From assembly GCA_017548125.1 (NCBI GenBank), contig JAFYNK010000044.1, forward strand, positions 1-55,853: a DNA stretch of 55,853 bases, read 5' to 3'. Numbering within the stretch: the stretch's first letter is position 1; the number at the start of each line of letters is the position of its first letter. This stretch comes from Bacteroidales bacterium (GTDB lineage Bacteria; Bacteroidota; Bacteroidia; Bacteroidales; F082). Of the stretch, positions 10,166 to 18,937 are shown one piece after another. The translations under genes and the position numbers were made by a program. The notes under the pieces are model-generated. The model was not told the origin of the DNA, did no database searches, and saw only the letters and a list, made by a program, of their open reading frames with translations.

Positions 10166-10372
10166 TTATGTATCTAATTCTTTTTCTAATATGTCGTATA
10201 TGTAAACTGGACTTTGGAAATATAATCCTGTTTGGGGATTGTAAAGATTGGCGAATGTTTGAGAATTGTAGAATATGTCAATAGCTTCAGAAATGGATAT
10301 TTTTCTTTTTTCAGCAAGCATCGCAATAACATCGCGAGTTGTGCATTCGTTCATATAATCAATCTCGCTCAT
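10166..10372 (-). CDS. Small protein, third gene of the ART cassette
   Basis: 68 residues, predicted mostly helical, with no family I can name with certainty. It has a CTTRDVIAMLAEKRKISISEA helix pair and an NPQTGLYFQSPVYIYDILEKEL tail. The start ATG overlaps the end of the preceding gene by four bases (10369-10372), so translational coupling is likely. The pattern (short helical proteins before and after an ART-fold protein) suggests it is part of the same functional unit, for example an antitoxin or accessory subunit. That role is inference from position only. It could also be a shortened DUF3791-like protein, as both small genes are of similar size and helical make-up. Confidence 0.7.
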   Translation of the reverse strand: MSEIDYMNECTTRDVIAMLAEKRKISISEAIDIFYNSQTFANLYNPQTGLYFQSPVYIYDILEKELDT

Positions 10373-10845
10373 ATTCTAATAAGATTTGATATCGCTTTTT
10401 CAGTTCCAAAAAAATATTGAAATGTTATACCTTTTATGAATTTCAATCTTTCTTGGAATGTTTCAAAATCGATATTGTTTTCTAATAAGTTACGAATTTG
10501 CACCCCGATTTTGTCGTTGGCAATAGGACCATAAATGACATCGTAATGGTGAATGTTATCATCGTTTTCATTAAGTCTGTTCTGAAGAATAAAATCGGCC
10601 CATTCTTTTGAATATGTGTCATAAGAAATAAAACTAAGACTTCCGTCAATAAGAAAATTGTGATCGAAATTGTATGATATTACTATTGGTTCTGTCCCGA
10701 ATTGAATGGCTTTAAACGTTGCAAGTTTAAAGGCTTGATCATAGTCTTCTGTTAAATAAAAACCTTTGCCAAAGTCTTTTCCTTTGTTGGATTTGGAAAG
10801 GTCTATATTGTCAAAGTTTATATATGTTCCGTGGTGTAGAATCAT
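10369..10845 (-). CDS. DUF3990-like protein, candidate ADP-ribosyltransferase-fold toxin
   Basis: 158 residues. It opens with ILHHGTYINFD and DFGKGFYLTEDYDQA, the pattern of DUF3990 proteins, a family I recall as placed in the ADP-ribosyltransferase superfamily. The residues expected for an H-Y-E type active site are present: His4 or His5 in HHGT, Tyr30 in GFYLT, and Glu149 in GTEKA near the C-terminus. If active it would transfer ADP-ribose from NAD to an unknown target in the cytoplasm. It sits between two small helical proteins and overlaps both (1 base at 10845, 4 bases at 10369), the tight packing typical of toxin-antitoxin operons. The family match is from memory of motifs; enzymatic activity and target are inference. 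Confidence 0.75.
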   Translation of the reverse strand: MILHHGTYINFDNIDLSKSNKGKDFGKGFYLTEDYDQAFKLATFKAIQFGTEPIVISYNFDHNFLIDGSLSFISYDTYSKEWADFILQNRLNENDDNIHHYDVIYGPIANDKIGVQIRNLLENNIDFETFQERLKFIKGITFQYFFGTEKAISNLIRI

Positions 10846-11060
10846 TATAAATTACCTCCATTTCTCTTGCAAAAAGCAGACATTGATTCTATCATATATT
10901 GAAAACTCATAGTATGAGCTATCTCATATTGTTCTTCTAAAAACAGAAGCGCTTTGTGTCTTTTTAGATAGCTATAACTTTCATGTAATGATAACTTATA
11001 GTGATGAGCAAATTCGCTTATAAATATCACTATATATTCTATTTTATTTTTTTTATCCAT
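10845..11060 (-). CDS. DUF3791-like small protein, candidate antitoxin
   Basis: 71 residues, helical, with YIVIFISEFAHHYKLSLHESY and a C-terminal MIESMSAFCKRNGG. This resembles DUF3791 proteins, which commonly sit just upstream of DUF3990 genes. It is the first gene of the minus-strand cassette and its stop overlaps the next start by one base. A TATCTTTG -7 box lies about 45 bases upstream. As first gene, it would be made before the presumed toxin, the usual order for an antitoxin. No DNA-binding motif is evident, so if it is an antitoxin it more likely binds the partner protein. Family assignment moderate, function inferred. Confidence 0.7.
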   Translation of the reverse strand: MDKKNKIEYIVIFISEFAHHYKLSLHESYSYLKRHKALLFLEEQYEIAHTMSFQYMIESMSAFCKRNGGNL

Positions 11061-11104
11061 TACAAATGCTTTTAGTTATAACATTCTAATTGTCATCTTT
11101 CTTG

Positions 11105-11112
11105 CAAAGATA
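11105..11112 (-). promoter_or_regulatory. -7 box of the ART cassette
   Basis: CAAAGATA on plus reads TATCTTTG on minus, matching TAnnTTTG, 45 bases upstream of the first start codon. Confidence 0.5.
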
Positions 11113-11169
11113 GTGTTTTTTCATATATTTTTTAGTGTGTTAAAATAAAAATCTTTAAGCAAAAAATCC

Positions 11170-11177
11170 TATTTTTG
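11170..11177 (+). promoter_or_regulatory. -7 box of cutC
   Basis: TATTTTTG matches TAnnTTTG. Downstream, 11190-11240 carries a gtgacttggtgtct word repeat within the leader. Confidence 0.5.
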
Positions 11178-11255
11178 TAAAATAAAAATTAACGACAAAG
11201 ACTGGAGTCGCTTAAGGTGGTGACTTGGTGTCTTTATGACTTTAAAAAAAAGAAT

Positions 11256-11990
11256 ATGATAAGAATAGAAATTTGTACAAATGGTTATCAATCAGTGATT
11301 AACGCTCAGGAAAACGGCGCTCACTGCACTGAATTATGTGAATCTTTAGAAGTTGGTGGCGTAACACCTTCATACGGCACTTTGAAGAAAGTCGCTGCTG
11401 ACATGAAAATCCCTGTAAGAGTCCTCATCCGTCCTCGTTCTGGAAATTATATCTATAATGACGCTGAACTCGAAATGATGTGCCTCGACATCGCTTTGAT
11501 AAAAGAACTCGGTTATGAAGGTGTCGTAATCGGCGCTCTTACAGAAAACGGCGAGCTCGATGTGGAAAAGATTAAGGCGATGATGAAAGCAGGCGAAGGC
11601 ATGAAATTCACATTCCACCGCGCTATCGACGCTTGCAACGACCCTCTCGAAGCATTAAAGATATTGGTTGACTTGGGCTTCGACAAAGTGCTCACTTCTG
11701 GATGCAAACCTAAGGCTGCCGACGGAATTGAAATGATAGCTAAGATGCAACAGCAATATGGAGATAAGATTAAAATCATGGCTGGCGGCGGAGTAAATGT
11801 TAATAACGTATTGAAGATTATCAACGAAACAGGCGTCTCAAATTGCCATGCTTCCTTGACAGTGGATGTAGATAATTACTGCCAAAATCTTTATCCTGAG
11901 AAAGTTGACAACACCGGTGCTGCTATGTGCTGGAAAGTGTCTTCTCCATCACTTATTAAGGAAATGTTAAATATTGTTAAAAATAGTTAA
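11256..11990 (+). CDS. cutC: CutC family protein
   Basis: 244 residues, a TIM-barrel family historically called copper homeostasis protein CutC; its biochemical role is still uncertain. The start MIRIEICTNGYQSVINAQENGA matches the family N-terminus, so ATG 11256 is preferred over the GTG at 11217, which would add 13 residues encoded by intergenic repeat DNA. Visible motifs include ELCESLEVGGVTPSYG, RVLIRPRSGNYIY, FHRAIDACNDPLEAL and ILTSGC-like VLTSGCKPKAADGIE followed by IMAGGGVN. The Arg, His and Cys positions typical of the family are kept. It has its own promoter and a perfect 11-bp terminator hairpin right after the stop, so it is monocistronic. It lies between the ART cassette and a beta-mannosidase, with no metal-transport neighbours. 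Confidence 0.93.
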   Translation: MIRIEICTNGYQSVINAQENGAHCTELCESLEVGGVTPSYGTLKKVAADMKIPVRVLIRPRSGNYIYNDAELEMMCLDIALIKELGYEGVVIGALTENGELDVEKIKAMMKAGEGMKFTFHRAIDACNDPLEALKILVDLGFDKVLTSGCKPKAADGIEMIAKMQQQYGDKIKIMAGGGVNVNNVLKIINETGVSNCHASLTVDVDNYCQNLYPEKVDNTGAAMCWKVSSPSLIKEMLNIVKNS

Positions 11991-11995
11991 AAATG

Positions 11996-12025
11996 ATGTG
12001 TAACAGATTGCTGTTACACATTTTT
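11996..12025 (+). terminator. Terminator of cutC
   Basis: Perfect 11-bp stem: ATGTGTAACAG (11996-12006), loop ATTG, CTGTTACACAT (12011-12021), then a short T-run. Confidence 0.9.
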
Positions 12026-12097
12026 ACTTTAATTTTACAAACTGAAATATAACTATAAAAACAACCTTACTGATTTTAAAACTAGTTTTATAACATT

Positions 12098-14611
12098 ATG
12101 AAAATTCGTAATTTACTTGTCGCTGCAGCTTTCTTGATGCTGTTTTCTTGCACGGAAAAACGTAGCAATCCTTTGATTCAAAGTCTGAACGACTCATGGA
12201 ATGTCACAACCGACACATTAGATATTAATATGGAAGTGGATGTTCCTTCTGTCATCATCGCGGATATGTATGAAAACGGATTGATACCTCATCCTTATCA
12301 AAGCGATATTGAGCCTCAGCTTCTTTGGATTCCTCAACGTGAGTGGGTCTATACTATGAGCTTCGATGCGGAAAGTGAAATAATGAATGAAGAAGTTGTG
12401 GAATTGGTGTTTGAAGGCCTTGACACTTACGCTGATGTGTGGCTCAATGACGAACATCTGTTCTACGCCGATAATATGTTCAGAACATGGACAAGCAATG
12501 TGGCTGACATCTTGAAAGAAAAAGATAATAACATAAAGGTTAAATTCTATCCTTTTGATAAGGTGAGAGATAGCTTGATTGAGACTTATCCGCTTCGTTT
12601 CCCTGAGAAATACGCTGTGATGCGTAAGGCTGCTTATCAGAACGGCTGGGACTGGGCTCCTCGTTATATGAACATGGGAATCTGGCTGCCGGTTTATCTC
12701 AAAGCATGGACTAGTTCGACAATGAGTTACGCTTCTGTCGTGACATCAGCAATTCATGAAGACAAAGCTGACTTGTGCTTCGAAACTGACATCGTCGCTG
12801 ATAAAGATCATAATGTGACATTGCAACTTTTCCAAGACAATGCCAAGGTTTTGGAAAATACAGTTCAACTTAAAAAAGGTAACAACTATTTCTCTTTCCC
12901 ATTTGAAATATCAAATCCAAAGTTATGGTTCCCTAATGAGTTAGGCGAACAAAATATGTATGACTTCAAAGTGAAGATGCTCGACGATGAAAATATCATA
13001 GAAGAAAAAGACATCACAATGGGTATCCGTACATTTGAAATGGTTGAGGAACCAGACAGCATCGGCACTGCGTTTTATTTTAAAGTGAATGGAACGCCTT
13101 TATATATGAAAGGTGCCAACTATATCCCTGAAGAGATGATAACATCATGGATGTCAAAGGAGAAGACCAGAAAACTCCTCGAACAATGTGTCGGCGACGC
13201 TCACATGAACATGCTTCGTATATGGGGCGGCGGCATCTATCCTCCTGATTATTTCTTTGAAATATGCGATAGCCTCGGTATCTTGGTATGGCAGGACTTC
13301 ATGTTCGCTGGCTCGACTTATCCTTACAGCGATGAATATATTAATAATGTAAGAGAAGAAGCCAAGAAACATGTCATCAGATTGAAGAATCATCCTTCAC
13401 TCGCATTATGGTGCGGCAACAACGAAATCAGCGAAGGTTATTACAACTGGGGCTGGCAGAACTCCATGAACTGGTCCGACGAGGATTATAAAGAGATGAA
13501 AGACGGTTACGATAAACTCTTCGAAGAGATGTTGGATGAGGTGGTTGTAACATACGACAAGACAAGACCTTACTGGCCAAGTTCTCCTAAAAACGGATGG
13601 GGCAGAGCTGCAAGTCTCACAGAAGGCGACGTCCACTATTGGGGCGTATGGTGGGGCGAACTTCCATACGAGATGTACAGAGAAAAAGTGGGTCGTTTCA
13701 ACAGCGAGTTCGGCTATCAGTCTTATCCTTCAATGGAAGTCCTTAATATGATTGACGAAAATCCTGACTTCAACAATGCTGTCGTTCAGGCACACCAGAA
13801 ACATGGAAGAGGCGAGAAACTCATCATGGATCACGTCGTGAAATATTTCGGCGAACCTAAAGACTTTAAAGATTATGTATATCTCAGCCAGCTTTCACAG
13901 GCATACGGAATGGACATCGCCATCACAGCACAACGCAGCTCACGTCCTCGCAGCATGGGCTCTCTCTACTGGCAACTCAACGATGCCTGGACTTCAATAT
14001 CTTGGTCATCAATAGATTATCTTGGAAACAAGAAAGCATTACATTACAAACTTAGCGAAATCTATTCTCCAATATTATTAGGACTTGATGAAGTCGGCGA
14101 CAATAACTACAAATTGTGGGTAAGCAACGACAGACAGCAAGACATCGATGGACGTATCCGTATCATCGTTGAAGACATGCGCGGAAATCAGATGTTCGCT
14201 TTCTCTGAAGTCGTTGACGTTAAGGCTAACAGCTGCTATTATTTCCCTAAAGACGTAGTCATCAAAATGACAGAAAAGATGAAGTCTGATTGTTATGCAA
14301 GAATAATATTCATGGAAGACGACACTGTCTTGAGCGAGAAAATTCATATCTTCAAATATCCTAAAGACATGAATTTCATTGAAACACAACTAGAACCTAA
14401 GGTCACATTCATCAATGGTAAATATCATTTGGAATTCAACTCAAAGGTGTTTGTTAAAGATGTCTTCGTCTCTACGACAGAACGCGGTGAGTTCTCAGCA
14501 AACTTCTTCGATGTGCTTCCTAACGTGACAAAGACAATAATCTTTGAACCAGAAGACGAAGACAAGAAGAAGAAAGACCTGAAGTTTAATATTCACGTTT
14601 ATAATAGATAA
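12098..14611 (+). CDS. GH2 beta-mannosidase, lipoprotein
   Basis: 837 residues. Glycoside hydrolase family 2 enzyme that removes terminal beta-mannose residues from oligosaccharides or glycoprotein glycans. A lipoprotein signal ends at Cys18 (LMLFSC), so it should be anchored in a membrane, probably facing the periplasm or cell surface. The sugar-binding domain contains GLDTYADVWLND and YQNGWDWAPRY, followed by the TIM barrel with GANYIPEEM and MLRIWGGGIYPPDYF. The acid/base Glu443 lies in WCGNNEIS and the nucleophile Glu537 in FNSEFGYQSYPS, both intact. No SusC/SusD or other glycosidase gene is nearby, so it is not in a classic polysaccharide utilisation locus here. A terminator hairpin follows 40 bases after the stop. 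Identification is strong; exact substrate unknown. Confidence 0.92.
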   Translation: MKIRNLLVAAAFLMLFSCTEKRSNPLIQSLNDSWNVTTDTLDINMEVDVPSVIIADMYENGLIPHPYQSDIEPQLLWIPQREWVYTMSFDAESEIMNEEVVELVFEGLDTYADVWLNDEHLFYADNMFRTWTSNVADILKEKDNNIKVKFYPFDKVRDSLIETYPLRFPEKYAVMRKAAYQNGWDWAPRYMNMGIWLPVYLKAWTSSTMSYASVVTSAIHEDKADLCFETDIVADKDHNVTLQLFQDNAKVLENTVQLKKGNNYFSFPFEISNPKLWFPNELGEQNMYDFKVKMLDDENIIEEKDITMGIRTFEMVEEPDSIGTAFYFKVNGTPLYMKGANYIPEEMITSWMSKEKTRKLLEQCVGDAHMNMLRIWGGGIYPPDYFFEICDSLGILVWQDFMFAGSTYPYSDEYINNVREEAKKHVIRLKNHPSLALWCGNNEISEGYYNWGWQNSMNWSDEDYKEMKDGYDKLFEEMLDEVVVTYDKTRPYWPSSPKNGWGRAASLTEGDVHYWGVWWGELPYEMYREKVGRFNSEFGYQSYPSMEVLNMIDENPDFNNAVVQAHQKHGRGEKLIMDHVVKYFGEPKDFKDYVYLSQLSQAYGMDIAITAQRSSRPRSMGSLYWQLNDAWTSISWSSIDYLGNKKALHYKLSEIYSPILLGLDEVGDNNYKLWVSNDRQQDIDGRIRIIVEDMRGNQMFAFSEVVDVKANSCYYFPKDVVIKMTEKMKSDCYARIIFMEDDTVLSEKIHIFKYPKDMNFIETQLEPKVTFINGKYHLEFNSKVFVKDVFVSTTERGEFSANFFDVLPNVTKTIIFEPEDEDKKKKDLKFNIHVYNR

Positions 14612-14648
14612 GACTACAAGTCAACAAGACTACAAGACAACAAGTTAA
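14611..14648. repeat. Word repeat gactacaagtcaacaag after the GH2 gene
   Basis: Starts at the last base of the stop codon and runs up to the terminator stem, with copies of gactacaag, tcaacaag and gacaacaag. Confidence 0.8.
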
Positions 14649-14649
14649 G

Positions 14650-14681
14650 GAGCTGCTTTGATGAAAGGCAGCTCTTTTTTT
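14650..14681 (+). terminator. Terminator of the GH2 gene
   Basis: GAGCTGC (14650-14656) pairs with GCAGCTC (14668-14674), extended by TTT/AAA, then seven T. Confidence 0.85.
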
Positions 14682-14693
14682 GAACTAAGAACT

Positions 14694-14745
14694 TTGGCCT
14701 TTAGTCATTAGCCATTAGCCATTAGCCTTTAGCCCTTAATCATAT
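14694..14745. repeat. Word repeat cattagccattagccattagcc
   Basis: Imperfect heptamer copies of cattagc/ctttagc, inverted relative to the ggctaaag string at 7573. Confidence 0.75.
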
Positions 14746-14784
14746 AACCGCTTGGTTTTCTTAATAATTTTTAAGAAAATAATT

Positions 14785-14816
14785 CTTGTTTGCTTTGTTT
14801 TTTATTCATAGTTTTG
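14785..14816 (+). promoter_or_regulatory. Promoter of the HEPN/MNT pair
   Basis: TAGTTTTG at 14809-14816 matches TAnnTTTG; CTTG at 14785-14788 lies 20 bases upstream, with an alternative TTTG at 14789-14792. Confidence 0.5.
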
Positions 14817-14847
14817 CATAAGAATTTTAGAACTAAATATCAAAAAT

Positions 14848-15279
14848 ATGAGCGTGGAAAAAGATTTAAGATGGGTGCAACGTTTTGAGAATTACCGCAG
14901 AGCTTTAAAGAGACTTTCTGAAGCTGTCGAAATAATTCGTAGCGAGCAGTATTCAACACATAGTATCGGTTATTTAATTAATGAAGGTTTGATACAATGT
15001 TTCGAGTTTACTCATGAATTAGCATGGAAGGTGATGAAAGATTATGCAGAATATCAGGGTGTGACGGAGATTTTTGGTTCGAGAGATGCAATTCGTCATG
15101 CGTTGAGATTTGGTCTTATTGATAATGAACAATGGATGCAGACAATATCAGATAGAAACGTGACATCACATCAATATGATGACGACACTGCAAAACGTAT
15201 TGTCGATAGTATTATTAACGTATATTATCCATTATTTGTGGAATACGAGAAATCGATGATTGAAAAAATAAGCGATTGA
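14848..15279 (+). CDS. HEPN-family protein (HI0074/HepT-like), candidate RNase toxin
   Basis: 143 residues, all helical, of the nucleotidyltransferase-substrate-binding/HI0074 type. The stretch RNVTSHQY gives Arg103, His108 and Tyr110, exactly the RX4HXY motif of HepT-type HEPN ribonucleases. The N-terminal helices (DLRWVQRFENYRRALKRL) and FTHELAWKVMKDY are typical. In the studied HepT-MntA pair the partner nucleotidyltransferase adds AMP to the motif tyrosine and blocks the RNase. The partner gene follows immediately, five bases downstream, so the two form an operon with its own promoter and terminator. Motif reading is direct; RNase activity is inferred from family knowledge. A housekeeping NTase-substrate-binding role, as proposed for HI0074, remains an alternative. 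Confidence 0.9.
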   Translation: MSVEKDLRWVQRFENYRRALKRLSEAVEIIRSEQYSTHSIGYLINEGLIQCFEFTHELAWKVMKDYAEYQGVTEIFGSRDAIRHALRFGLIDNEQWMQTISDRNVTSHQYDDDTAKRIVDSIINVYYPLFVEYEKSMIEKISD

Positions 15280-15284
15280 GGTTT

Positions 15285-15587
15285 ATGAAATACGGAATAA
15301 AAGACGAGTATTGGAAAAAACTCTGTGAACTTTTCGCAAAGAAACCTAAGATTGAAAAAGTTATTTTATATGGTTCTCGTGCGAAAGGAAACTATAAGCC
15401 TTTCTCTGATATTGATATCACACTTATTGGCGACAAACTCGAACATGATGATTTGTTGGATATTATGAATGATGTTGATGATTTGTTGTTTCCTTATATG
15501 TTTGATATTTCCTTGTTTTCATCTTTGAAAAATGAGAATCTTATAGATCATATAAATAGAGTGGGAATGGTGATTTATTCTTTGTGA
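15285..15587 (+). CDS. Minimal nucleotidyltransferase (MNT), candidate antitoxin
   Basis: 100 residues. Carries the minimal nucleotidyltransferase signature GSX10DXD as GSRAKG...SDIDI (Gly30-Ser31, Asp42, Asp44) and a third acidic residue at Asp74 in MFDISLF, so the metal-binding site looks complete. In MntA-HepT systems such proteins neutralise the HEPN toxin by AMPylating the tyrosine of RX4HXY. ATG 15285 is preferred; the TTG at 15276 would give three extra residues and a four-base overlap with the upstream gene. A bidirectional terminator follows directly after the stop. Confidence 0.9.
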   Translation: MKYGIKDEYWKKLCELFAKKPKIEKVILYGSRAKGNYKPFSDIDITLIGDKLEHDDLLDIMNDVDDLLFPYMFDISLFSSLKNENLIDHINRVGMVIYSL

Positions 15588-15589
15588 AA

Positions 15590-15625
15590 AAAAACGATAC
15601 CTGAAAATATCAAGTATCGTTTTTT
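15590..15625. terminator. Terminator of the HEPN/MNT operon (bidirectional)
   Basis: AAAAACGATAC (15590-15600) pairs with GTATCGTTTTT (15614-15624). Both an A-run before and a T-run after the stem exist, so it can work on both strands. Confidence 0.85.
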
Positions 15626-15638
15626 AATATAAGTTTTA

Positions 15639-15676
15639 AAAAATACAAAACCTCAGAATATTCTGATATTCTGAGG
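15639..15676 (-). terminator. Terminator of lepA
   Basis: Perfect 11-bp stem CCTCAGAATAT (15651-15661) and ATATTCTGAGG (15666-15676) with a four-base loop; the A-rich stretch 15639-15650 gives the U-tract on the minus transcript. Confidence 0.85.
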
Positions 15677-15700
15677 TTCTGATATTTTGAGTTTTATATT

Positions 15701-17488
15701 TTAATCAAGTTTCAAAACAGCAAGGAATGCTGATTGTGGAACCTCTACGCTGCCGATCTGACGCATTCTCTTCTTACCGGCTTTCTGCTTTTCGAGGAGC
15801 TTACGTTTACGGCTGACGTCACCGCCATAACATTTTGCAGTAACGTCCTTACGAACCTGACGTACTGTCTCTCTCGCGATAATCTTGGCACCGATAGATG
15901 CTTGGATGGCAACGTCGAATTGGTGACGTGGAATCAATTCTTTCAACTTTTCACACATCTTACGTCCGAATGAATATGCGTTGTCGCGGTGAATCAAAGT
16001 TGACAAGGCGTCAACGACTTCGCCGTTCAGCATGATATCCAATTTAACGAGACTTGCTTGTTGATAGCCAGCGATGTGGTAGTCGAAAGAAGCGTAACCT
16101 TTTGATATAGATTTCAATTTATCGTAGAAGTCGAATACGATTTCACTCAATGGCATCTGGAACTTAAGCTCGACGCGGTCGGTTGTGAGATAAACTTGGT
16201 TCATCAAGACGCCGCGTTTGTCGATGCAGAGCTTCATGATAGAACCGACGTATTCGTTCTTGGTGATGATCTCAGCGATGATGAAAGGCTCGTCGATATG
16301 GTCGAGTTTTGTCACTTCTGGCAAGCCGCTAGGGTTGTGAACGTCGATGACTTCGCCGTCGGTGAGATAAGCCTTGAATGAAACGTTAGGCACAGTGGTG
16401 ATAACGTCCATATTGAACTCGCGGTCGAGGCGTTCCTGAACGATTTCCATGTGGAGGAGTCCCAAGAAGCCGCAGCGGAAACCGAAGCCGAGAGCTATTG
16501 ATGACTCAGGCTCCCATACCAATGAAGCGTCGTTGAGCTGTAATTTCTCCAAAGAAGCACGTAACTCTTCGTAGTCGTCAGCACTCACTGGATAAACGCC
16601 AGCGAAGACCATAGGCTTGACGTGTTCGAAACCTTCGATAGGTTTGTCGCAAGGAGTCTCGACGTGAGTGATGGTGTCGCCGACCTTTACTTCAGAAGAA
16701 GTTTTGATGCCGGAGATGATATAACCTACGTTACCAGCTGACAATTCGTCTTTAGGAACCTGCTTGAGCTGAAGCACGCCTATTTCGTCGGCTTGGTATT
16801 CCATCTTCGTCGCGAAGAATTTTACGAGGTCATCTTTATGAATTGTTCCGTTGAAGATACGGAAGTAGGCTATGATGCCGCGGTATGAGTTGAACACTGA
16901 GTCGAAGATGAGCGCCTGCAAAGGAGCGTTAGGGTCGCCCTTAGGAGCAGGTATTCTGTTCACGATAGCTTCGAGTATTTCCTCGATACCTATGTTATTA
17001 CGAGCGCTGCAGCGTAAGATGTCGGAGCGTTCGCAGCCTATGAGGTCAACGATCTGGTCTTCCACCATCTCAGGATTGGCGCTGTCCATGTCAATTTTGT
17101 TGATGACAGGGATGATTTCCAAGTCGTGGTCCATCGCCATATATAAGTTGGAGATGGTCTGAGCTTGTATGCCCTGTGTGGCGTCAACGACTAAAAGAGC
17201 GCCTTCGCAAGCCGCGATGGAGCGTGATACCTCGTATGAGAAGTCAACGTGACCGGGAGTGTCGATGAGATTGAGGGTGTAGTTGACACCGTCTTTAACA
17301 TAATTCATCTGGATGGCGTGGCTCTTAATGGTGATGCCGCGTTCTCTCTCCAAATCCATATCATCGAGAACCTGGTTGACTAACTCTTTCTGTGATAAAG
17401 TCTTAGTGTTCTCTAAAAGTCTGTCTGCCAATGTGCTCTTACCGTGGTCGATATGAGCTATAATACAAAAATTTCTAATCTTATCCAT
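15701..17488 (-). CDS. lepA: Elongation factor 4 (LepA)
   Basis: 595 residues, normal length. A ribosome-associated GTPase implicated in back-translocation and in ribosome assembly. G1 is visible as AHIDHGKST at about residues 10-18, the effector region with [14 protein letters not shown]3 as DTPGHVDF and G4 as NKID. The EF-G-like domains follow, and the LepA-specific C-terminal domain ends with [20 protein letters not shown] and [16 protein letters not shown]. The start [17 protein letters not shown] is the family N-terminus. It is transcribed alone on minus, divergent from gapA, with a TATCTTTG box just upstream and a clean terminator. No oddity seen. Confidence 0.98.
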   Translation of the reverse strand: MDKIRNFCIIAHIDHGKSTLADRLLENTKTLSQKELVNQVLDDMDLERERGITIKSHAIQMNYVKDGVNYTLNLIDTPGHVDFSYEVSRSIAACEGALLVVDATQGIQAQTISNLYMAMDHDLEIIPVINKIDMDSANPEMVEDQIVDLIGCERSDILRCSARNNIGIEEILEAIVNRIPAPKGDPNAPLQALIFDSVFNSYRGIIAYFRIFNGTIHKDDLVKFFATKMEYQADEIGVLQLKQVPKDELSAGNVGYIISGIKTSSEVKVGDTITHVETPCDKPIEGFEHVKPMVFAGVYPVSADDYEELRASLEKLQLNDASLVWEPESSIALGFGFRCGFLGLLHMEIVQERLDREFNMDVITTVPNVSFKAYLTDGEVIDVHNPSGLPEVTKLDHIDEPFIIAEIITKNEYVGSIMKLCIDKRGVLMNQVYLTTDRVELKFQMPLSEIVFDFYDKLKSISKGYASFDYHIAGYQQASLVKLDIMLNGEVVDALSTLIHRDNAYSFGRKMCEKLKELIPRHQFDVAIQASIGAKIIARETVRQVRKDVTAKCYGGDVSRKRKLLEKQKAGKKRMRQIGSVEVPQSAFLAVLKLD

Positions 17489-17495
17489 ATTGCTG

Positions 17496-17503
17496 CAAAG
17501 ATA
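17496..17503 (-). promoter_or_regulatory. -7 box of lepA
   Basis: CAAAGATA on plus, TATCTTTG on minus, matching TAnnTTTG, only about eight bases before the ATG; the transcript would be nearly leaderless. Confidence 0.45.
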
Positions 17504-17510
17504 ATAAAAA

Positions 17511-17546
17511 AGTCAACAAGACTGCAAGGCTACAAGTCAACAAGTC
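17511..17546. repeat. Word repeat aagtcaacaagactgcaagg
   Basis: Copies of tcaacaag, gactgcaag and gctacaag in the lepA-gapA gap, the same family as at 7503. Confidence 0.75.
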
Positions 17547-17657
17547 AATATTTTTTTTAATTGAAATGTCGCGTAGAGATATGATGCCGCGTGTTAAATA
17601 AAAACATAATTTTTTAAAAAAAATCTGATTTCGTTTTTAAACATTTTTAAAAAATGA

Positions 17658-18777
<1,120 letters not shown>

Positions 18778-18815
18778 TATGGATGAAGTCTGTTGTCCGT
18801 TGTCTGTTGACTTAA

Positions 18816-18846
18816 AAAAAGGCTGTTTCGGCAGTCTTTTTTTTTG
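18816..18846 (+). terminator. Terminator of gapA
   Basis: AAAGGCTG pairs with CAGTCTTT around TTTCGG, with one G-U pair, followed by a run of about ten T. Confidence 0.8.
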
Positions 18847-18858
18847 TTGATTAATTGC

Positions 18859-18866
18859 TATATTTG
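18859..18866 (+). promoter_or_regulatory. -7 box of the FISUMP-like lipoprotein
   Basis: TATATTTG matches TAnnTTTG, about 72 bases upstream of the ATG. Confidence 0.5.
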
Positions 18867-18937
18867 CAAAAAAAATAAAATATTGAAGGCTATATGGTTA
18901 TGCTTTCTAAAGTGAAAAAATTAAACATTTTTAAATT

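Noticed and set aside
11217-11255. GTG start of cutC
   Set aside because: The extra residues are encoded by word-repeat DNA; ATG 11256 gives the standard CutC N-terminus.
12098-14611. Possible polysaccharide utilisation locus around the GH2 enzyme
   Set aside because: No SusC, SusD, sulfatase, regulator or second glycosidase gene lies next to it.
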